Source: Ramlibacter alkalitolerans (GTDB taxonomy: Bacteria > Pseudomonadota > Gammaproteobacteria > Burkholderiales > Burkholderiaceae_C). From it: a DNA stretch of 64,000 nt. Under the pieces are notes generated by a model, which worked only from the letters and a program-made list of their open reading frames with translations, did not search any database and was not told the origin of the DNA. A program made the position numbers and the translations under genes. Where the stretch lies: positions 248,001 to 312,000 of the forward strand of contig NZ_JAEQND010000002.1 of assembly GCF_016722765.1 (NCBI RefSeq), written 5' to 3'. This document shows, piece after piece, positions 7,515 through 16,474 of this stretch (its first letter is position 1; the number at the start of each line of letters is the position of its first letter).

Positions 7515-8315
7515 CTACATGGCCTTGAACAGGTGGGCGTAGAGCCGGCTCACGGGCAGCCGCTCGGGGCGGCCGCGCAGTGCCAGGTGCAGCTTGCCGG
7601 CCTCGTCGCGCAGCACGCTGTGGATGGCGGTGGAGCGCACCACGGTGCCCCGGTGCACCTGCCAGAACAGCTGCGCGTCCAGCTGCGGCAGCAGTTCCTT
7701 GAGCGGCGTGCGCACCAGGAACTCGCTGTCGCCGGTGAGCACCCGCACGTACTTGTCGGCGGCCTCGAAGTACACCACCTCGCTCACCGGCACCATCCGG
7801 ATGCTCGTGCCGACACCGGCCTGGATCACCTTCAATTGCGGCTGGGGCACGGCGGCGGGCCCACTGGCCTGCAACAGCTGGCGCAACTGGCCCAGCGTGG
7901 CCTCGAGCGGGCCACCGGCCTGCGGCTGCCGCTGCGCCAGCACCTGGCGCAGCTTGTCGACCGTCCGGCGCAGCCGCACCGGCTGCACCGGCTTGAGCAC
8001 GTAGTCCACCGCCTGCGCCTCGAAGGCCTGCAGCGCGTACTGGTCGTACGCGGTGACGAACACCAGCGCGGGGAAGGGCGACTCCTGCGGCCAGGCGTCC
8101 GCCAGTTCGGCGGCGGCGTCGAGCCCGCCCAGGCCCGGCATGCGGATGTCGAAGAACAGCACGTCCGGCCGGTGCGCGAGGGCGCTGCGCACGGCGGCGG
8201 CACCGTCGCCCACGGTATCGACCACGGCCAGTTCGGGCCAGGCGGCGGCCAGCTCGGCGCGCAAGGCCTGCGCCAGCAGCGGCTCGTCTTCGGCGATGAC
8301 GGCGCTGGGCTTCAT
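7515..8315 (-). CDS. LytTR-family response regulator
   Basis: The 266-residue product has an N-terminal receiver domain: acidic pair Glu9-Asp10, phospho-acceptor Asp56 in FFDIRMPG, and the conserved Lys in YVLKPV near 113. A linker leads to a C-terminal LytTR DNA-binding domain (about 165-266) with the typical FEAADKYVRV and HRGTVV strands. It should be phosphorylated by the kinase encoded just upstream, whose stop overlaps this ATG by four bases (ATGA). Regulators of this type bind pairs of direct repeats. The target is unknown but may include the operon's own membrane protein and hydrolase genes. Confidence 0.92.
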   Translation of the reverse strand: MKPSAVIAEDEPLLAQALRAELAAAWPELAVVDTVGDGAAAVRSALAHRPDVLFFDIRMPGLGGLDAAAELADAWPQESPFPALVFVTAYDQYALQAFEAQAVDYVLKPVQPVRLRRTVDKLRQVLAQRQPQAGGPLEATLGQLRQLLQASGPAAVPQPQLKVIQAGVGTSIRMVPVSEVVYFEAADKYVRVLTGDSEFLVRTPLKELLPQLDAQLFWQVHRGTVVRSTAIHSVLRDEAGKLHLALRGRPERLPVSRLYAHLFKAM

Positions 8316-9352
8316 GCGGCCAGCGGCAGCGCGATGCGGGCCTGCGCGCCGCCCGGGTCGGTGGCGAAATCGAGCGAGGCCTGCGGCCCGTGCAGCGCCG
8401 CCAGCCGCTCGCGGATCTGCACCAGTCCGAAGCCCTTGCCGCTGCCTTTGTGCCCGTTGGCGCCGACGCCGCTGTCGCACACTTCGATCACGATGTGCCT
8501 GCCGTCGCGGCGGGCGCGCACCTCGATGCGGCCGCCTTCCACCTTGGGCTCCAGCCCGTGCTTGATGCTGTTTTCCACCAGCGGCTGCAGCAGCAGCGCC
8601 GGCACGGGCACATCGGCCAGCTCCGGCGGCAGCTCCAGCACGTAGCTCAGGCGCGGTCCCATGCGGATCGCCATCAGCTCCAGGTAGTCGTGCAGGCGGT
8701 CGAACTCGGCGCGCAGCGAGTGCGTCGTCGCGCGCGAAGCGTCGAGGGTGGCGCGCAGGTAGGCGATCATGTGGTCCAGCATCTGCTGCGCCCGCACCGG
8801 GTCGACACCGATCAGCGCCCGCAGGTTGGCCAGCGTGTTGAACATCATGTGCGGCTCGAGCTGTGTCTCCAGCAGCTTCAGCCGGGCGTCGTTGGCATGG
8901 CGCTCGGCTTCGCGCATGCGGCGCAGGAGGTAGGCGCTCTTGTTGCGCGCATAGAACCAGTAGCTGCCGATGGTGCCGGCGATCAGCGTGATCAGGATGT
9001 CGGCGCGCAGGTCCGACGCACTGTGGATGCGCCCCCACGGGCCGTAGAGCCGGAAGGTGCGGCAGATCAGGTCCGCGGTATGGGTGCCGACGAACCAGCC
9101 GGCGAGGATGCCGCAAGCCACCAGCGCGAAGCCCTGCCAGCCCAGGGGCCAGCCGGTTTCGCGGGCCGAGGGCATGAATTCGCGGCCCAGGTCGATCACC
9201 GCCCAGGTGATCACGCCGATCAGCAGTGAGTACACCACCGGCGGCGCGTAGGGATGATCGGGGGCGAACGCGTACTGGAGGGTCGCCACCGTGAGGCAGA
9301 AGGCCAGCGTCTGCAGCAGGTGCCGCAGCTTGACCACCCAGTCGATGGTCAT
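8312..9352 (-). CDS. LytS/YehU-like sensor histidine kinase
   Basis: The product has 346 residues from the ATG at 9352. Four to five membrane helices occupy about residues 10-135. The His_kinase domain follows (QLEPHMMFNTLANL; the histidine in PHMMFN is the phosphorylation site), then a HATPase_c domain with the N box LLQPLVENSIKHGL and G boxes DSGVG and GKGFGL. No periplasmic sensor domain is visible, so the signal is probably sensed in the membrane. The start overlaps the stop of the 2TM gene and the end overlaps the regulator start, so translation is coupled on both sides. Confidence 0.93.
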   Translation of the reverse strand: MTIDWVVKLRHLLQTLAFCLTVATLQYAFAPDHPYAPPVVYSLLIGVITWAVIDLGREFMPSARETGWPLGWQGFALVACGILAGWFVGTHTADLICRTFRLYGPWGRIHSASDLRADILITLIAGTIGSYWFYARNKSAYLLRRMREAERHANDARLKLLETQLEPHMMFNTLANLRALIGVDPVRAQQMLDHMIAYLRATLDASRATTHSLRAEFDRLHDYLELMAIRMGPRLSYVLELPPELADVPVPALLLQPLVENSIKHGLEPKVEGGRIEVRARRDGRHIVIEVCDSGVGANGHKGSGKGFGLVQIRERLAALHGPQASLDFATDPGGAQARIALPLAA

Positions 9353-9663
9353 GAGCGCGGCACGTGGTCCTGCTCGCGGCGCAGGCGCTCGCGCTCGCGT
9401 TCCAGCAGGCGGCGGCGCAGGCTGCTGCCGTCGCCCAGCATGAACACCGCCACGCCGTGCAGCGCCAGGCCCAGCCCCCAGCCGAGCAGCGGGAACACGG
9501 ACCAGGGCCGGTGCCCGAACGCATAGCTGGACAACGCGAAGATCAGCAGGTTCACCGCCACGTACACCGTCGCGTGGATGTACCACCCCAGCTTGGCGCC
9601 CGCGCGCTTGTGCGCGAGCCGCTCGAGGTCGTCGGGGGTGAGGTAGGCCATGACTGGGTTCAT
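9349..9663 (-). CDS. 2TM domain protein (kinase-associated)
   Basis: The product has 104 residues, with two transmembrane helices at about 27-48 and 57-77, an N-terminal amphipathic segment (TPDDLERLAHKRAGAKLGWY) and a basic C-terminal coiled segment (RRRLLERERERLRREQ). This is the 2TM domain, often found next to or fused with LytTR-type kinases. Here it is a separate gene overlapping the kinase start (ATGA), so it is probably a kinase partner in the membrane. The start codon lies one base after the hydrolase stop; ATG 9651 is an alternative. Confidence 0.85.
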   Translation of the reverse strand: MNPVMAYLTPDDLERLAHKRAGAKLGWYIHATVYVAVNLLIFALSSYAFGHRPWSVFPLLGWGLGLALHGVAVFMLGDGSSLRRRLLERERERLRREQDHVPRS

Positions 9664-9664
9664 T

Positions 9665-10702
9665 TTAGGGGACCAGGTGGCGGGTGAAGAAGGAGGCAAC
9701 CGAGCGGTTCGCCGCGGCCACTTGCGCGCGGTCGAAGCCGGGCGGATCGCCCAGCAGGTCGGCCGCGATCTCGCCGAGGCGGTCCAGCGGCGGCGGGGGC
9801 GAGAGCAGGCTGCCATGGCCGGCGCTGGGCAGGTCGGCCAGCAAGGTGCAGCGCGGCATGCAGGCGGCGAGGATGGTCCCGGAATGCAGCGAAGGGGCCA
9901 GCCACTTGTCGCGACCTGCGGTCACCAGCGCCAGCGGGACGCGCGGCGTTGCCAGGGAAGCCGGGTCGAACACGGCCGCGGCGGGCACGGTGGCCACCAC
10001 CGCCTGCACCCGCACGTCTTGGTGCGTGTACCAGGCGGAGTCGTCGAAGCGCTGGCGGATCACCATCAGCGCGAGCTTCTTCTTCACGGCGTCGAACGCA
10101 TCGCCCTTCAGCGCGGTGATCAGGCCGACGCAGAACGGGAAGTCGTCGGCGATGTGGGCTTCGCAGTGGCGCACGAACCGCGACGGCGACCAGCGCCCGC
10201 CCGCCAGGGTGAGCGCGGTGTGGCCGCCGGCCGAGAGGCCGTACACGCCGACGCGCTGCACCTCCAGCAGGCCGGTGAAGCGCGGCGACGCCGCCACGGC
10301 GTCGATGGCGCGAGACACTTCGGCCGGCCGCATCTTCCAGCTGTCCGGGCCGGGGTTGGCGTGGTCGAAGGCGTTGTCGCCCCGGTGCAGCGGCACGGCG
10401 ACGACGAAGCCGGCCGCCACCAGCGTGCGCGCCAGGTCGGTGTGGACCCAGGCGTTGCCGCCGGTGCCGTGCGAGAACACGACCAGCCGCCCGTTGCCGC
10501 GGGCCGCGGGCGCATCCTCGGCGGCCGCCAGGGTGAACGGGCCGCGTTGCACGACGGCGTCGGCCTGCGCGGTGGGGTAGAAGACGGTGACTGGGTTGTC
10601 GCCCTGCACGCCAGGGACGGTCGCCAGGCCGAGGCCGGCCTGGGCGGCGAGGGCGCAGGCGGCGAGCGCCGCGCCGAGGAAGAGCCGGGGGAAGATCGTC
10701 AT
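9665..10702 (-). CDS. Secreted alpha/beta hydrolase (dienelactone hydrolase-like)
   Basis: The 345-residue product has a signal peptide (about 1-22, ending AAQA) and an alpha/beta hydrolase fold. The oxyanion strand is VVFSHGTGGNAW, the nucleophile elbow GLSAGGH (Ser in Gly-Leu-Ser-Ala-Gly), and a late His is in SAGHGSL. It resembles predicted dienelactone or chlorophyllase-type esterases. The substrate is unknown and the enzyme should act in the periplasm. GGGAG precedes the ATG. Its stop is one base from the start of the 2TM gene, tying it to the two-component operon. Confidence 0.85.
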   Translation of the reverse strand: MTIFPRLFLGAALAACALAAQAGLGLATVPGVQGDNPVTVFYPTAQADAVVQRGPFTLAAAEDAPAARGNGRLVVFSHGTGGNAWVHTDLARTLVAAGFVVAVPLHRGDNAFDHANPGPDSWKMRPAEVSRAIDAVAASPRFTGLLEVQRVGVYGLSAGGHTALTLAGGRWSPSRFVRHCEAHIADDFPFCVGLITALKGDAFDAVKKKLALMVIRQRFDDSAWYTHQDVRVQAVVATVPAAAVFDPASLATPRVPLALVTAGRDKWLAPSLHSGTILAACMPRCTLLADLPSAGHGSLLSPPPPLDRLGEIAADLLGDPPGFDRAQVAAANRSVASFFTRHLVP

Positions 10703-10718
10703 GGTGGGTGCTCCCGGT

Positions 10719-11633
10719 TCAGCCGGCGATGGCGAGTTGCGGGCGCAGGGCCAGGCGCCAGAGTTGCATCGCCCGCCCCAGGAAGATGCCGCTGAACGCG
10801 CCGTAGAGCGCGGCGACGGGCAGGGCGAAGGCGCCCTGCGCGGCCAGCGCCGGCTGCAGCGCCAGCTGCACCGCCACGGCGTAGCGCACGGCGAAGATGG
10901 CCAGGAACAGCGCGAGCGGCAGCCAGCTGCCGGCGAGGTCGTAGGTCCGCGTGGCGCGGTCATACCAGGCGGCGGCGGGGCGCCGGGCCAGCAGGGCGGC
11001 CACGCTGCCGGCCGCCAGCAGCCACAGGACAAGTGCTTGCGGCAGGAGCGGCGAGCGGCCGAAGGCGCCCACGGCCCCCCACAGGCCGTAGACCAGCATG
11101 CCCACCGGCAGGGCGGACACCGCGGCCAGGCCGGCGGTGCGGTCACGCGACTGCATCCAGCCCAGGAACACCAGCGCCGCCAGCAGCGCCCAGACCCACG
11201 CCGGCGTGTGCTGGAAGATGGGGGCCAACGGCGCGAGCTTGCCCCACAGCGCGTTGCCCAGCAGCCGCTGCGGCAGCAGGGTGAAGGCCCCGGCCACCAC
11301 ACAGGCGCCGAGGTAGAGGCGCTGCATGGTCTTCGCATGGGCCGCGAAGTCGCGCCGCGCCAGGTGGCGGAAGGCCAGAACGAGCGAGCCGAGCGTGAAG
11401 GGAACCAGCAGGTGGATGGGCGTGAAGCCGGCGATGTTGGGCAGGTGGCGGTCGCGGATGAACAGCGCCGAGACGGCGGTCAGCACCATCAGCACGACCC
11501 AGGTCATGCCGAAGGCACGGTGCAGGCGCGGACGCTGGCGGGCGCCCAGCCGGGCCCAGAGCGCCACCGGGCCGATGGCGACGGCCGCCAGGGCGGCGCC
11601 CAGGTGCAGGGCGATGACGGGGTTCAGTTCCAT
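10719..11633 (-). CDS. Multi-span membrane protein: DUF2306 fused to DUF6622
   Basis: The product has 304 residues and about eight transmembrane helices. The first half (1-135) matches DUF2306: His in a first helix, RPRLHRAFG, then FTPIHLL, AHAKTMQRLYLG and GAFTLLPQRL. The second half (about 140-300) matches DUF6622: IFQHTPAWVWALLAALV, then a PVGMLVYG helix. These domains usually occur in separate proteins, so this looks like a fusion. It is the first gene of the minus-strand operon ending in the LytTR system. Function unknown; some DUF2306-like proteins have haem-type histidine patterns. Confidence 0.75.
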   Translation of the reverse strand: MELNPVIALHLGAALAAVAIGPVALWARLGARQRPRLHRAFGMTWVVLMVLTAVSALFIRDRHLPNIAGFTPIHLLVPFTLGSLVLAFRHLARRDFAAHAKTMQRLYLGACVVAGAFTLLPQRLLGNALWGKLAPLAPIFQHTPAWVWALLAALVFLGWMQSRDRTAGLAAVSALPVGMLVYGLWGAVGAFGRSPLLPQALVLWLLAAGSVAALLARRPAAAWYDRATRTYDLAGSWLPLALFLAIFAVRYAVAVQLALQPALAAQGAFALPVAALYGAFSGIFLGRAMQLWRLALRPQLAIAG

Positions 11634-11850
11634 GGGTGCTCCTCTTGGTACGAGGAGGCACTGTGCCGGGGCGCGCCGGCCGTCGCGAGGGGGCTGCGAC
11701 GAAGCGCCGCGGGCGCGGCGCGAAATGCGGCCGGCAGGGAGCGAATGGCGACGCCCGGCGGGGGGCCGGGCGTTCTGCCGCGCGGAGGCGGCGGCGGTCG
11801 GGCAGGCGCTGCGCTACGGGCAGCGCCCTGCCTTCAATGCTTGCCGGGCC

Positions 11851-12000
11851 TCAGGCCCAGATGCGGCGGTACTTCTCCGCCAGCTGCTGCTGCCGGAGCA
11901 TGATCTTGGGCACGTCCGGATGCATGGGGCTGATCTCGTTCATGGCCCAGCGGTAGAAGGCCTGGGCGACCACGACATGGAGCAGTTGCAGGATTTTCAT
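11851..12000 (-). CDS. 49-residue conserved small protein
   Basis: The frame reads MKILQLLHVVVAQAFYRWAM at the start and ends QQQLAEKYRRIWA. It has an amphipathic hydrophobic N-terminal helix and a Pro-containing middle (NEISPMHPDVPKI). I recall similar unnamed proteins in Comamonadaceae. There is no strong ribosome binding site. It is divergent from uppP with 138 bases between starts, a normal promoter distance. The 220 bases between it and the DUF2306 gene hold nothing recognisable. Confidence 0.55.
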   Translation of the reverse strand: MKILQLLHVVVAQAFYRWAMNEISPMHPDVPKIMLRQQQLAEKYRRIWA

Positions 12001-12138
12001 AGACGCCAATGTGGCATCTGTCCCGCGGGTCCCCTGTAGGTTCGCTGCGCAGGGCGCTCCGGCGGTTTTCGACATCGCGTGTCGGACGGAGGAAGGTGCG
12101 GCCCGAGCCGCATAATCGCGCCTTTTGCGGAGAGTTGC

Positions 12139-12966
12139 GTGGACGCTGTGTTGCTGGTGAAGGCCGCGATCATGGGCATCGTGGAAGGGCTGACGGAGTT
12201 CCTGCCGATCTCCAGCACCGGCCACCTGATCCTCGCCGGGCACCTGCTCGGGCTGAGCGGCGAGCGCGACAAGGTGTTCGAGATCGCGATCCAGACCGGC
12301 GCCATCCTGGCCGTGATCCTGGTGTACTGGCAGAAGATCCGCGACACCATCGTCCGGCTGCCGAGCGAGCGCGAGGCGCAGCGCTTCGCCCTCAACGTGC
12401 TGATCGCCTTCGTGCCGGCCGTGGTGCTGGGCCTGGCCCTGGGAAAGGCGATCCGCACCCATCTGTTCACCCCGGGCGTGGTGGCCACGACCTTCATCCT
12501 CGGCGGCTTCGTGATCCTGTGGGCGGAAGGGCGGCGCCATCCGCCGGTGCGCGTGGAGACCGTGGAGGACATGCGTTGGACCGATGCGCTGAAGGTGGGC
12601 CTGGTGCAGTGCCTGGCCCTGATCCCCGGCACCAGCCGCAGCGGCGCGACCATCATCGGCGGCATGCTGCTGGGCCTGTCGCGCAAGGCCGCCACCGACT
12701 TCTCCTTCTATCTCGCGATCCCGACGCTGATCGGCGCCGGCGTCTACAGCCTGTACAAGGAGCGCGGCGCGCTGAGCGCCGATGACGTGCCGATGTTCCT
12801 GGTCGGCCTGCTCTTTTCCTTCGTGAGCGCGTGGCTGTGCGTGCGCTGGCTGCTGCGCTACATCTCCAGCCACCGCTTCACGCCCTTCGCCTGGTACCGC
12901 ATCGCGTTCGGCATCCTGGTGCTGGTCACTTCCTGGACCGGCTGGGTGCAGTGGACCGAGGCCTGA
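12139..12966 (+). CDS. uppP: Undecaprenyl-diphosphate phosphatase (BacA)
   Basis: The 275-residue integral membrane enzyme removes one phosphate from undecaprenyl pyrophosphate to recycle the lipid carrier for peptidoglycan and other polymers. Diagnostic motifs are [17 protein letters not shown] near the N-terminus and [10 protein letters not shown] in the middle; both line the active site facing the periplasm. I place the start at GTG 12139, preceded by GGAGAG, rather than the longer frame from 12079. The 3' end overlaps the converging hydrolase gene by 41 bases. Confidence 0.95.
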   Translation: MDAVLLVKAAIMGIVEGLTEFLPISSTGHLILAGHLLGLSGERDKVFEIAIQTGAILAVILVYWQKIRDTIVRLPSEREAQRFALNVLIAFVPAVVLGLALGKAIRTHLFTPGVVATTFILGGFVILWAEGRRHPPVRVETVEDMRWTDALKVGLVQCLALIPGTSRSGATIIGGMLLGLSRKAATDFSFYLAIPTLIGAGVYSLYKERGALSADDVPMFLVGLLFSFVSAWLCVRWLLRYISSHRFTPFAWYRIAFGILVLVTSWTGWVQWTEA

Positions 12967-13705
12967 GCGTGCGGCGCTGGCGCGCATAGGGGCGCCAGCG
13001 GCCTTCGCGCTGCGCCAGCCGGTCGGCGACGATGCGCAGCACCTGCGGGTGCGACGGCATCCCGAGATGGCTGGCGTCGACGGCCACGTTCTCGGCGTCG
13101 GGCGCCGGTTCCTCCAGGCAGCCCTGCCAGCAGACCAGGCCGTCGCTCTCGCTGTAGATCGAGGTCACCGGCACCGGCGGGCGCCGGCCCAGGCGATCCA
13201 GCAGTTCGGGAGTGAGCTGCGAGGTGTCGCCGCCCAGCATGCGGTAGAGGGTGCCGGCGTGGTTGGCGTCGTGGATGGCCTTGTGCGGCGTCGCGAGCGT
13301 CACCACCTGCCGCACGCATTCAGGACAGAGCTTGGCGAGCTCGCGGGCGTACACGCCGCCCAGGCTCCAGCCGACGAGGCTCACCTTGCGCCCGTGCCGC
13401 GCGTGCACCGCGCGTACGCGCTCGACCAGCACGCCGAGCCAGTCGTCGAAGTGGCCCTCGGGGCCCCTGTTGACGCCCAGCTCCCAGTCGTAGACCGCGA
13501 AACCGCAGGCCTTCAGGTGCCCGCGCAGCTGCGCCGTGGTCATGGAACCGGCGCCCAGGCCGGGATAGACGATCACCGGATGGCCATCACCCTGCACCGC
13601 ATCGGGCTGCCCCAGGCCCGCCGCACACGTCTCGAGCAGGGCCCGCAGGGGTTCAGTGACGAGGAGGGCCAGCGACGGCGCGCGGAAGCTCAGGGAGGAG
13701 GGCAT
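12926..13705 (-). CDS. Alpha/beta hydrolase
   Basis: The product has 259 residues from the ATG at 13705, which follows a GAGG-type site. The fold is visible as [12 protein letters not shown], the nucleophile elbow VGWSLGG (Ser114), an Asp in [10 protein letters not shown] and a final His in DASHLGM. It resembles lipase- or esterase-like proteins that hold a PGLGAGS oxyanion loop. Substrate unknown. Convergent with uppP, overlapping its 3' end; no other gene is cotranscribed with certainty. Confidence 0.82.
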   Translation of the reverse strand: MPSSLSFRAPSLALLVTEPLRALLETCAAGLGQPDAVQGDGHPVIVYPGLGAGSMTTAQLRGHLKACGFAVYDWELGVNRGPEGHFDDWLGVLVERVRAVHARHGRKVSLVGWSLGGVYARELAKLCPECVRQVVTLATPHKAIHDANHAGTLYRMLGGDTSQLTPELLDRLGRRPPVPVTSIYSESDGLVCWQGCLEEPAPDAENVAVDASHLGMPSHPQVLRIVADRLAQREGRWRPYARQRRTLRPRSTAPSRSRK

Positions 13706-13807
13706 GGGCCCAGTGTTGGGGTTGCGGACGAACGGCCCCGTGGGAGCGCAAGCGACAGCCGTGTAGGACGCAGGCACGACCGTGCCGTCGCCGATGGAGA
13801 ACTTTCG

Positions 13808-14614
13808 TCAGGGGCCGGGCAGCGCGCGCAAGGCCGCCTCGATGGCCGCCGCCGTAGCCAGCGGCTTTTCCATCGGGAACAGGTGGCTGCCGTCGATCAT
13901 CGTCATGCGGCCGGCGCTGATGCGCCGTGTCATGGCCAGGCCCACCTGCCGGATCTCCTCGGACTGCAGGCCGCCGATGAAGGCCACGGGGCAGCGCAGC
14001 GGATGCCGGCGCAGCACGCGTTCGAGGTCGTCCGGCAGCGTGTTGTAGATCGCGGTCTCGATGTCGCGGTCGAAGCCCAGGACGCGTTCGCCGGCCTCGT
14101 CCTGCGTGCCGTGCGCGATGTAGTCGGCCAGCACCTGCGCGTCCCAGCGCGCGAAGGCCTTCTTGCGCCGGAAGTGCTCCAGTGCATCGGCCTGCGAGGG
14201 CCAGCGGTGGCGCCGCTTGCGGCTCACCGCGCCGGGCGTGAGCGCGCCCACCAGGGGCGTGCTCTTGACGGCGCGCAGGGCATGCGACTTCCAGCCGCCC
14301 ACCAGCGGCGAATCGAGCAGCAGCACGCCGGCCGCCAAGCGCGGATGGCGTGCCGCGCACAGGATGCTGAGGAAGCCGCCGAGCGAGTGGCCGACCAGGA
14401 AAGCGGGCTCGCCGGCCTGTTCCACCTCGCGCGCCGCGAAGTCGTGCAGCTGCTGCACCAGGTGGGGCCAGTTGTTGGTGACGGGGTAGGCGGCCTCGTG
14501 CCCGAACTTCTCAATCGCCTTGACGGCGAAGCCGCGCGAGCGCAGTTCGCGGAACAGGACTCTGTAGGTGCTGGCGGGGAAGCTGTTGGCGTGGGAGAAG
14601 ACGATCAGGGACAT
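13808..14614 (-). CDS. Alpha/beta hydrolase
   Basis: This 268-residue enzyme has the canonical order: FSHANSFPAS oxyanion strand at residues 6-15, VGHSLGGF nucleophile elbow (Ser77), and a late His in IDGSHLFPMEKP. The strand before this His fits the catalytic acid region. It is close to acyl-CoA thioesterase/esterase-like hydrolases found beside transporters. It lies 18 bases downstream of the TRAP dctM gene on the same strand, so the two may be cotranscribed and the imported carboxylate may be linked to its substrate. Confidence 0.82.
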   Translation of the reverse strand: MSLIVFSHANSFPASTYRVLFRELRSRGFAVKAIEKFGHEAAYPVTNNWPHLVQQLHDFAAREVEQAGEPAFLVGHSLGGFLSILCAARHPRLAAGVLLLDSPLVGGWKSHALRAVKSTPLVGALTPGAVSRKRRHRWPSQADALEHFRRKKAFARWDAQVLADYIAHGTQDEAGERVLGFDRDIETAIYNTLPDDLERVLRRHPLRCPVAFIGGLQSEEIRQVGLAMTRRISAGRMTMIDGSHLFPMEKPLATAAAIEAALRALPGP

Positions 14615-14632
14615 CGGGGGCCGATTCTGCCC

Positions 14633-15943
14633 CTACTTCCCCATGACCTTGGACGGCAGCCAGGTGGCGAGCTCGGGGAACACGCACAGGATCAGGATCG
14701 CCAGCACCATGCACATCATGAACGGGAACGAGCCCTTCAGGATGGTGCCCAGGCGCACATCCGGCGTGATGCCGTTGATCACGAACAGGTTCAGCCCCAC
14801 CGGCGGCGTGATCAGCCCCAGTTCCATGTTGATCGTGAGGATCACGCCGAACCAGATCGGGTCGAAGTGCGCCGCGTTCAGGATCGGCATCAGGATCGGC
14901 GTGGTCATCAGGATGATCGCCGCCGGCGGCAGGAAGCAGCCGGCCACCAGCAGCAGCACGTTGATCGCCAGCATGATCCACCAGCGGTTCACCTGCAGGT
15001 CGCCGATGCTGCTGGCCACGGCCTGCGTGACCTGCAGCGAGGACATCATGTACCCGAACAGGATGGAGGCGCCGATGATCAGCATCAGCATGCCGGACTC
15101 GCGCAGGCCGTCGCGCAGGATGCGCCACAGGTCCGCCACCTTCCACAGGCGGTAGATCAGGACCACCATCACCAGGCACAGCATCGCGCCGACGCCCGCG
15201 GCCTCCGACGGCGTGGCGATGCCGCCGTACAGCGCGTAGATCACGCCGACGATCACGGCCAAAAAGGGCAGCAGCTTCGGCAGCAGCTCCAGCTTCTCCT
15301 TCATCGAATACACGCGGTCCTTGTCGATCAGCTTGTTGCCGCGCTTCCAGCTCAGGAACAGGGCCCAGGCCATGAAGAGCGCCGTGAGCAGCAGGCCGGG
15401 GATGATGCCGGCGATGAACAGGCGGCCGATCGACGTTTCCGAGGCGATCCCGTACAGGATCATGGTGATGCTGGGCGGGATCAGGATGCCCAGCGTGCCG
15501 CCGGCGGCGATGGCCCCCGTGGCGAGGTCCGCGTCGTAGCCGCGGCGGCGCATCTCGGGAATGCCCATCTTGCCGATGGCGGCGCAGGTGGCAGGCGAGG
15601 AGCCGGTGAGCGCCGCGAACAGGGCGCAGGCGCCGATGTTGGAGATCACCAGCGAACCCGGCACGCGGTGCAGCCAGCGCGCCAGCGCCTCGTACAGGTC
15701 GCTGCCGGCGCGCGAGGACGCCACGGCCGCGCCCATGATGATGAACATGGGCAGCGACACGAGGGTGAAGTCGTTCAGGCCGGAGAAGAAGGTCTCGGCG
15801 ACGAAGTGGACGCTGTTCCAGCCGTCGACGGCGATCATGAAGCCCAGCGCCACGCTGCCCAGCGCGAAGGCGATCGGCATGCCGGTGGCGAGGACCGCGG
15901 TGGTCACGACGAAGATCAGCAGGCCGGTGGTGAGCGGGCTCAT
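14633..15943 (-). CDS. dctM: TRAP transporter large permease (DctM)
   Basis: The 436-residue protein has about 12 membrane helices typical of DctM. Motifs include FALIN-type early helix (TGMPIAFALGSV), SGSSPATCAAIG near 130 and GILIPPSITMILYG. It carries the substrate with sodium ions across the inner membrane. The start at ATG 15943 lies three bases before the dctQ stop. Together with dctQ and dctP it forms a complete tripartite uptake system for an organic acid. Confidence 0.93.
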   Translation of the reverse strand: MSPLTTGLLIFVVTTAVLATGMPIAFALGSVALGFMIAVDGWNSVHFVAETFFSGLNDFTLVSLPMFIIMGAAVASSRAGSDLYEALARWLHRVPGSLVISNIGACALFAALTGSSPATCAAIGKMGIPEMRRRGYDADLATGAIAAGGTLGILIPPSITMILYGIASETSIGRLFIAGIIPGLLLTALFMAWALFLSWKRGNKLIDKDRVYSMKEKLELLPKLLPFLAVIVGVIYALYGGIATPSEAAGVGAMLCLVMVVLIYRLWKVADLWRILRDGLRESGMLMLIIGASILFGYMMSSLQVTQAVASSIGDLQVNRWWIMLAINVLLLVAGCFLPPAAIILMTTPILMPILNAAHFDPIWFGVILTINMELGLITPPVGLNLFVINGITPDVRLGTILKGSFPFMMCMVLAILILCVFPELATWLPSKVMGK

Positions 15944-15945
15944 GG

Positions 15946-16473
15946 CTACAGGGTGTCCTCGGGGGCCAGGCCGAAGGGCAGCGCGCTGCCGGTCAGCACG
16001 CAATAGATGTCGGCCACGTACTGCAGGGACAGCAGCGCGAGCCCCACCGGCACGCACAGGTAGGCGATCCACAGCCGGGCGCGCCAGATGCTGGAGGTGG
16101 TCTGGTTGCTGGCCCAGGTCTCGTACCACCACGGCAGCGAGCCCCAGAGGAACAGCAGGCAGAAGGCCAGCGCCACGATGCTGCCGACGAAGTGCATGCG
16201 CCGGCGCGTCTCGTGCCCCGCCATCAGCGGCACCACGTCGACGTTGACGTGGCCCCCGGTGAGCAGGATGTAGGGCGCGCCTAGGAAGGTCGCGGCGATC
16301 AACGCGAAGGTGACGAATTCCGTCTGCCAGATGGAGGACTGCCCGAGCACCGCCCGGACGAACACCATCTGGCAGATCACGCCGACCGACAGCAGGATCA
16401 GGCCGGCGGAGAAGACCCCGAAGGCGCGCGAAACCGCGTGGACGCCACGGACCCAGGCAGGAGGGCGCCGCAC
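15946..16473 (-). CDS. dctQ: TRAP transporter small permease (DctQ)
   Basis: The 175-residue protein has four transmembrane helices (about 17-37, 53-72, 91-110 and 133-155). The conserved GGHVNVDVV after helix two and WQTEFV before it are typical DctQ signatures. It partners DctM in the membrane. The start is GTG at 16473, one base after the dctP stop. Confidence 0.9.
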   Translation of the reverse strand: MRRPPAWVRGVHAVSRAFGVFSAGLILLSVGVICQMVFVRAVLGQSSIWQTEFVTFALIAATFLGAPYILLTGGHVNVDVVPLMAGHETRRRMHFVGSIVALAFCLLFLWGSLPWWYETWASNQTTSSIWRARLWIAYLCVPVGLALLSLQYVADIYCVLTGSALPFGLAPEDTL

Positions 16474-16474
16474 C

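Noticed and set aside
13049-16006. 985-residue plus-strand frame across the hydrolase and TRAP genes
   Set aside because: It crosses several well-supported minus-strand genes and has no domain pattern.
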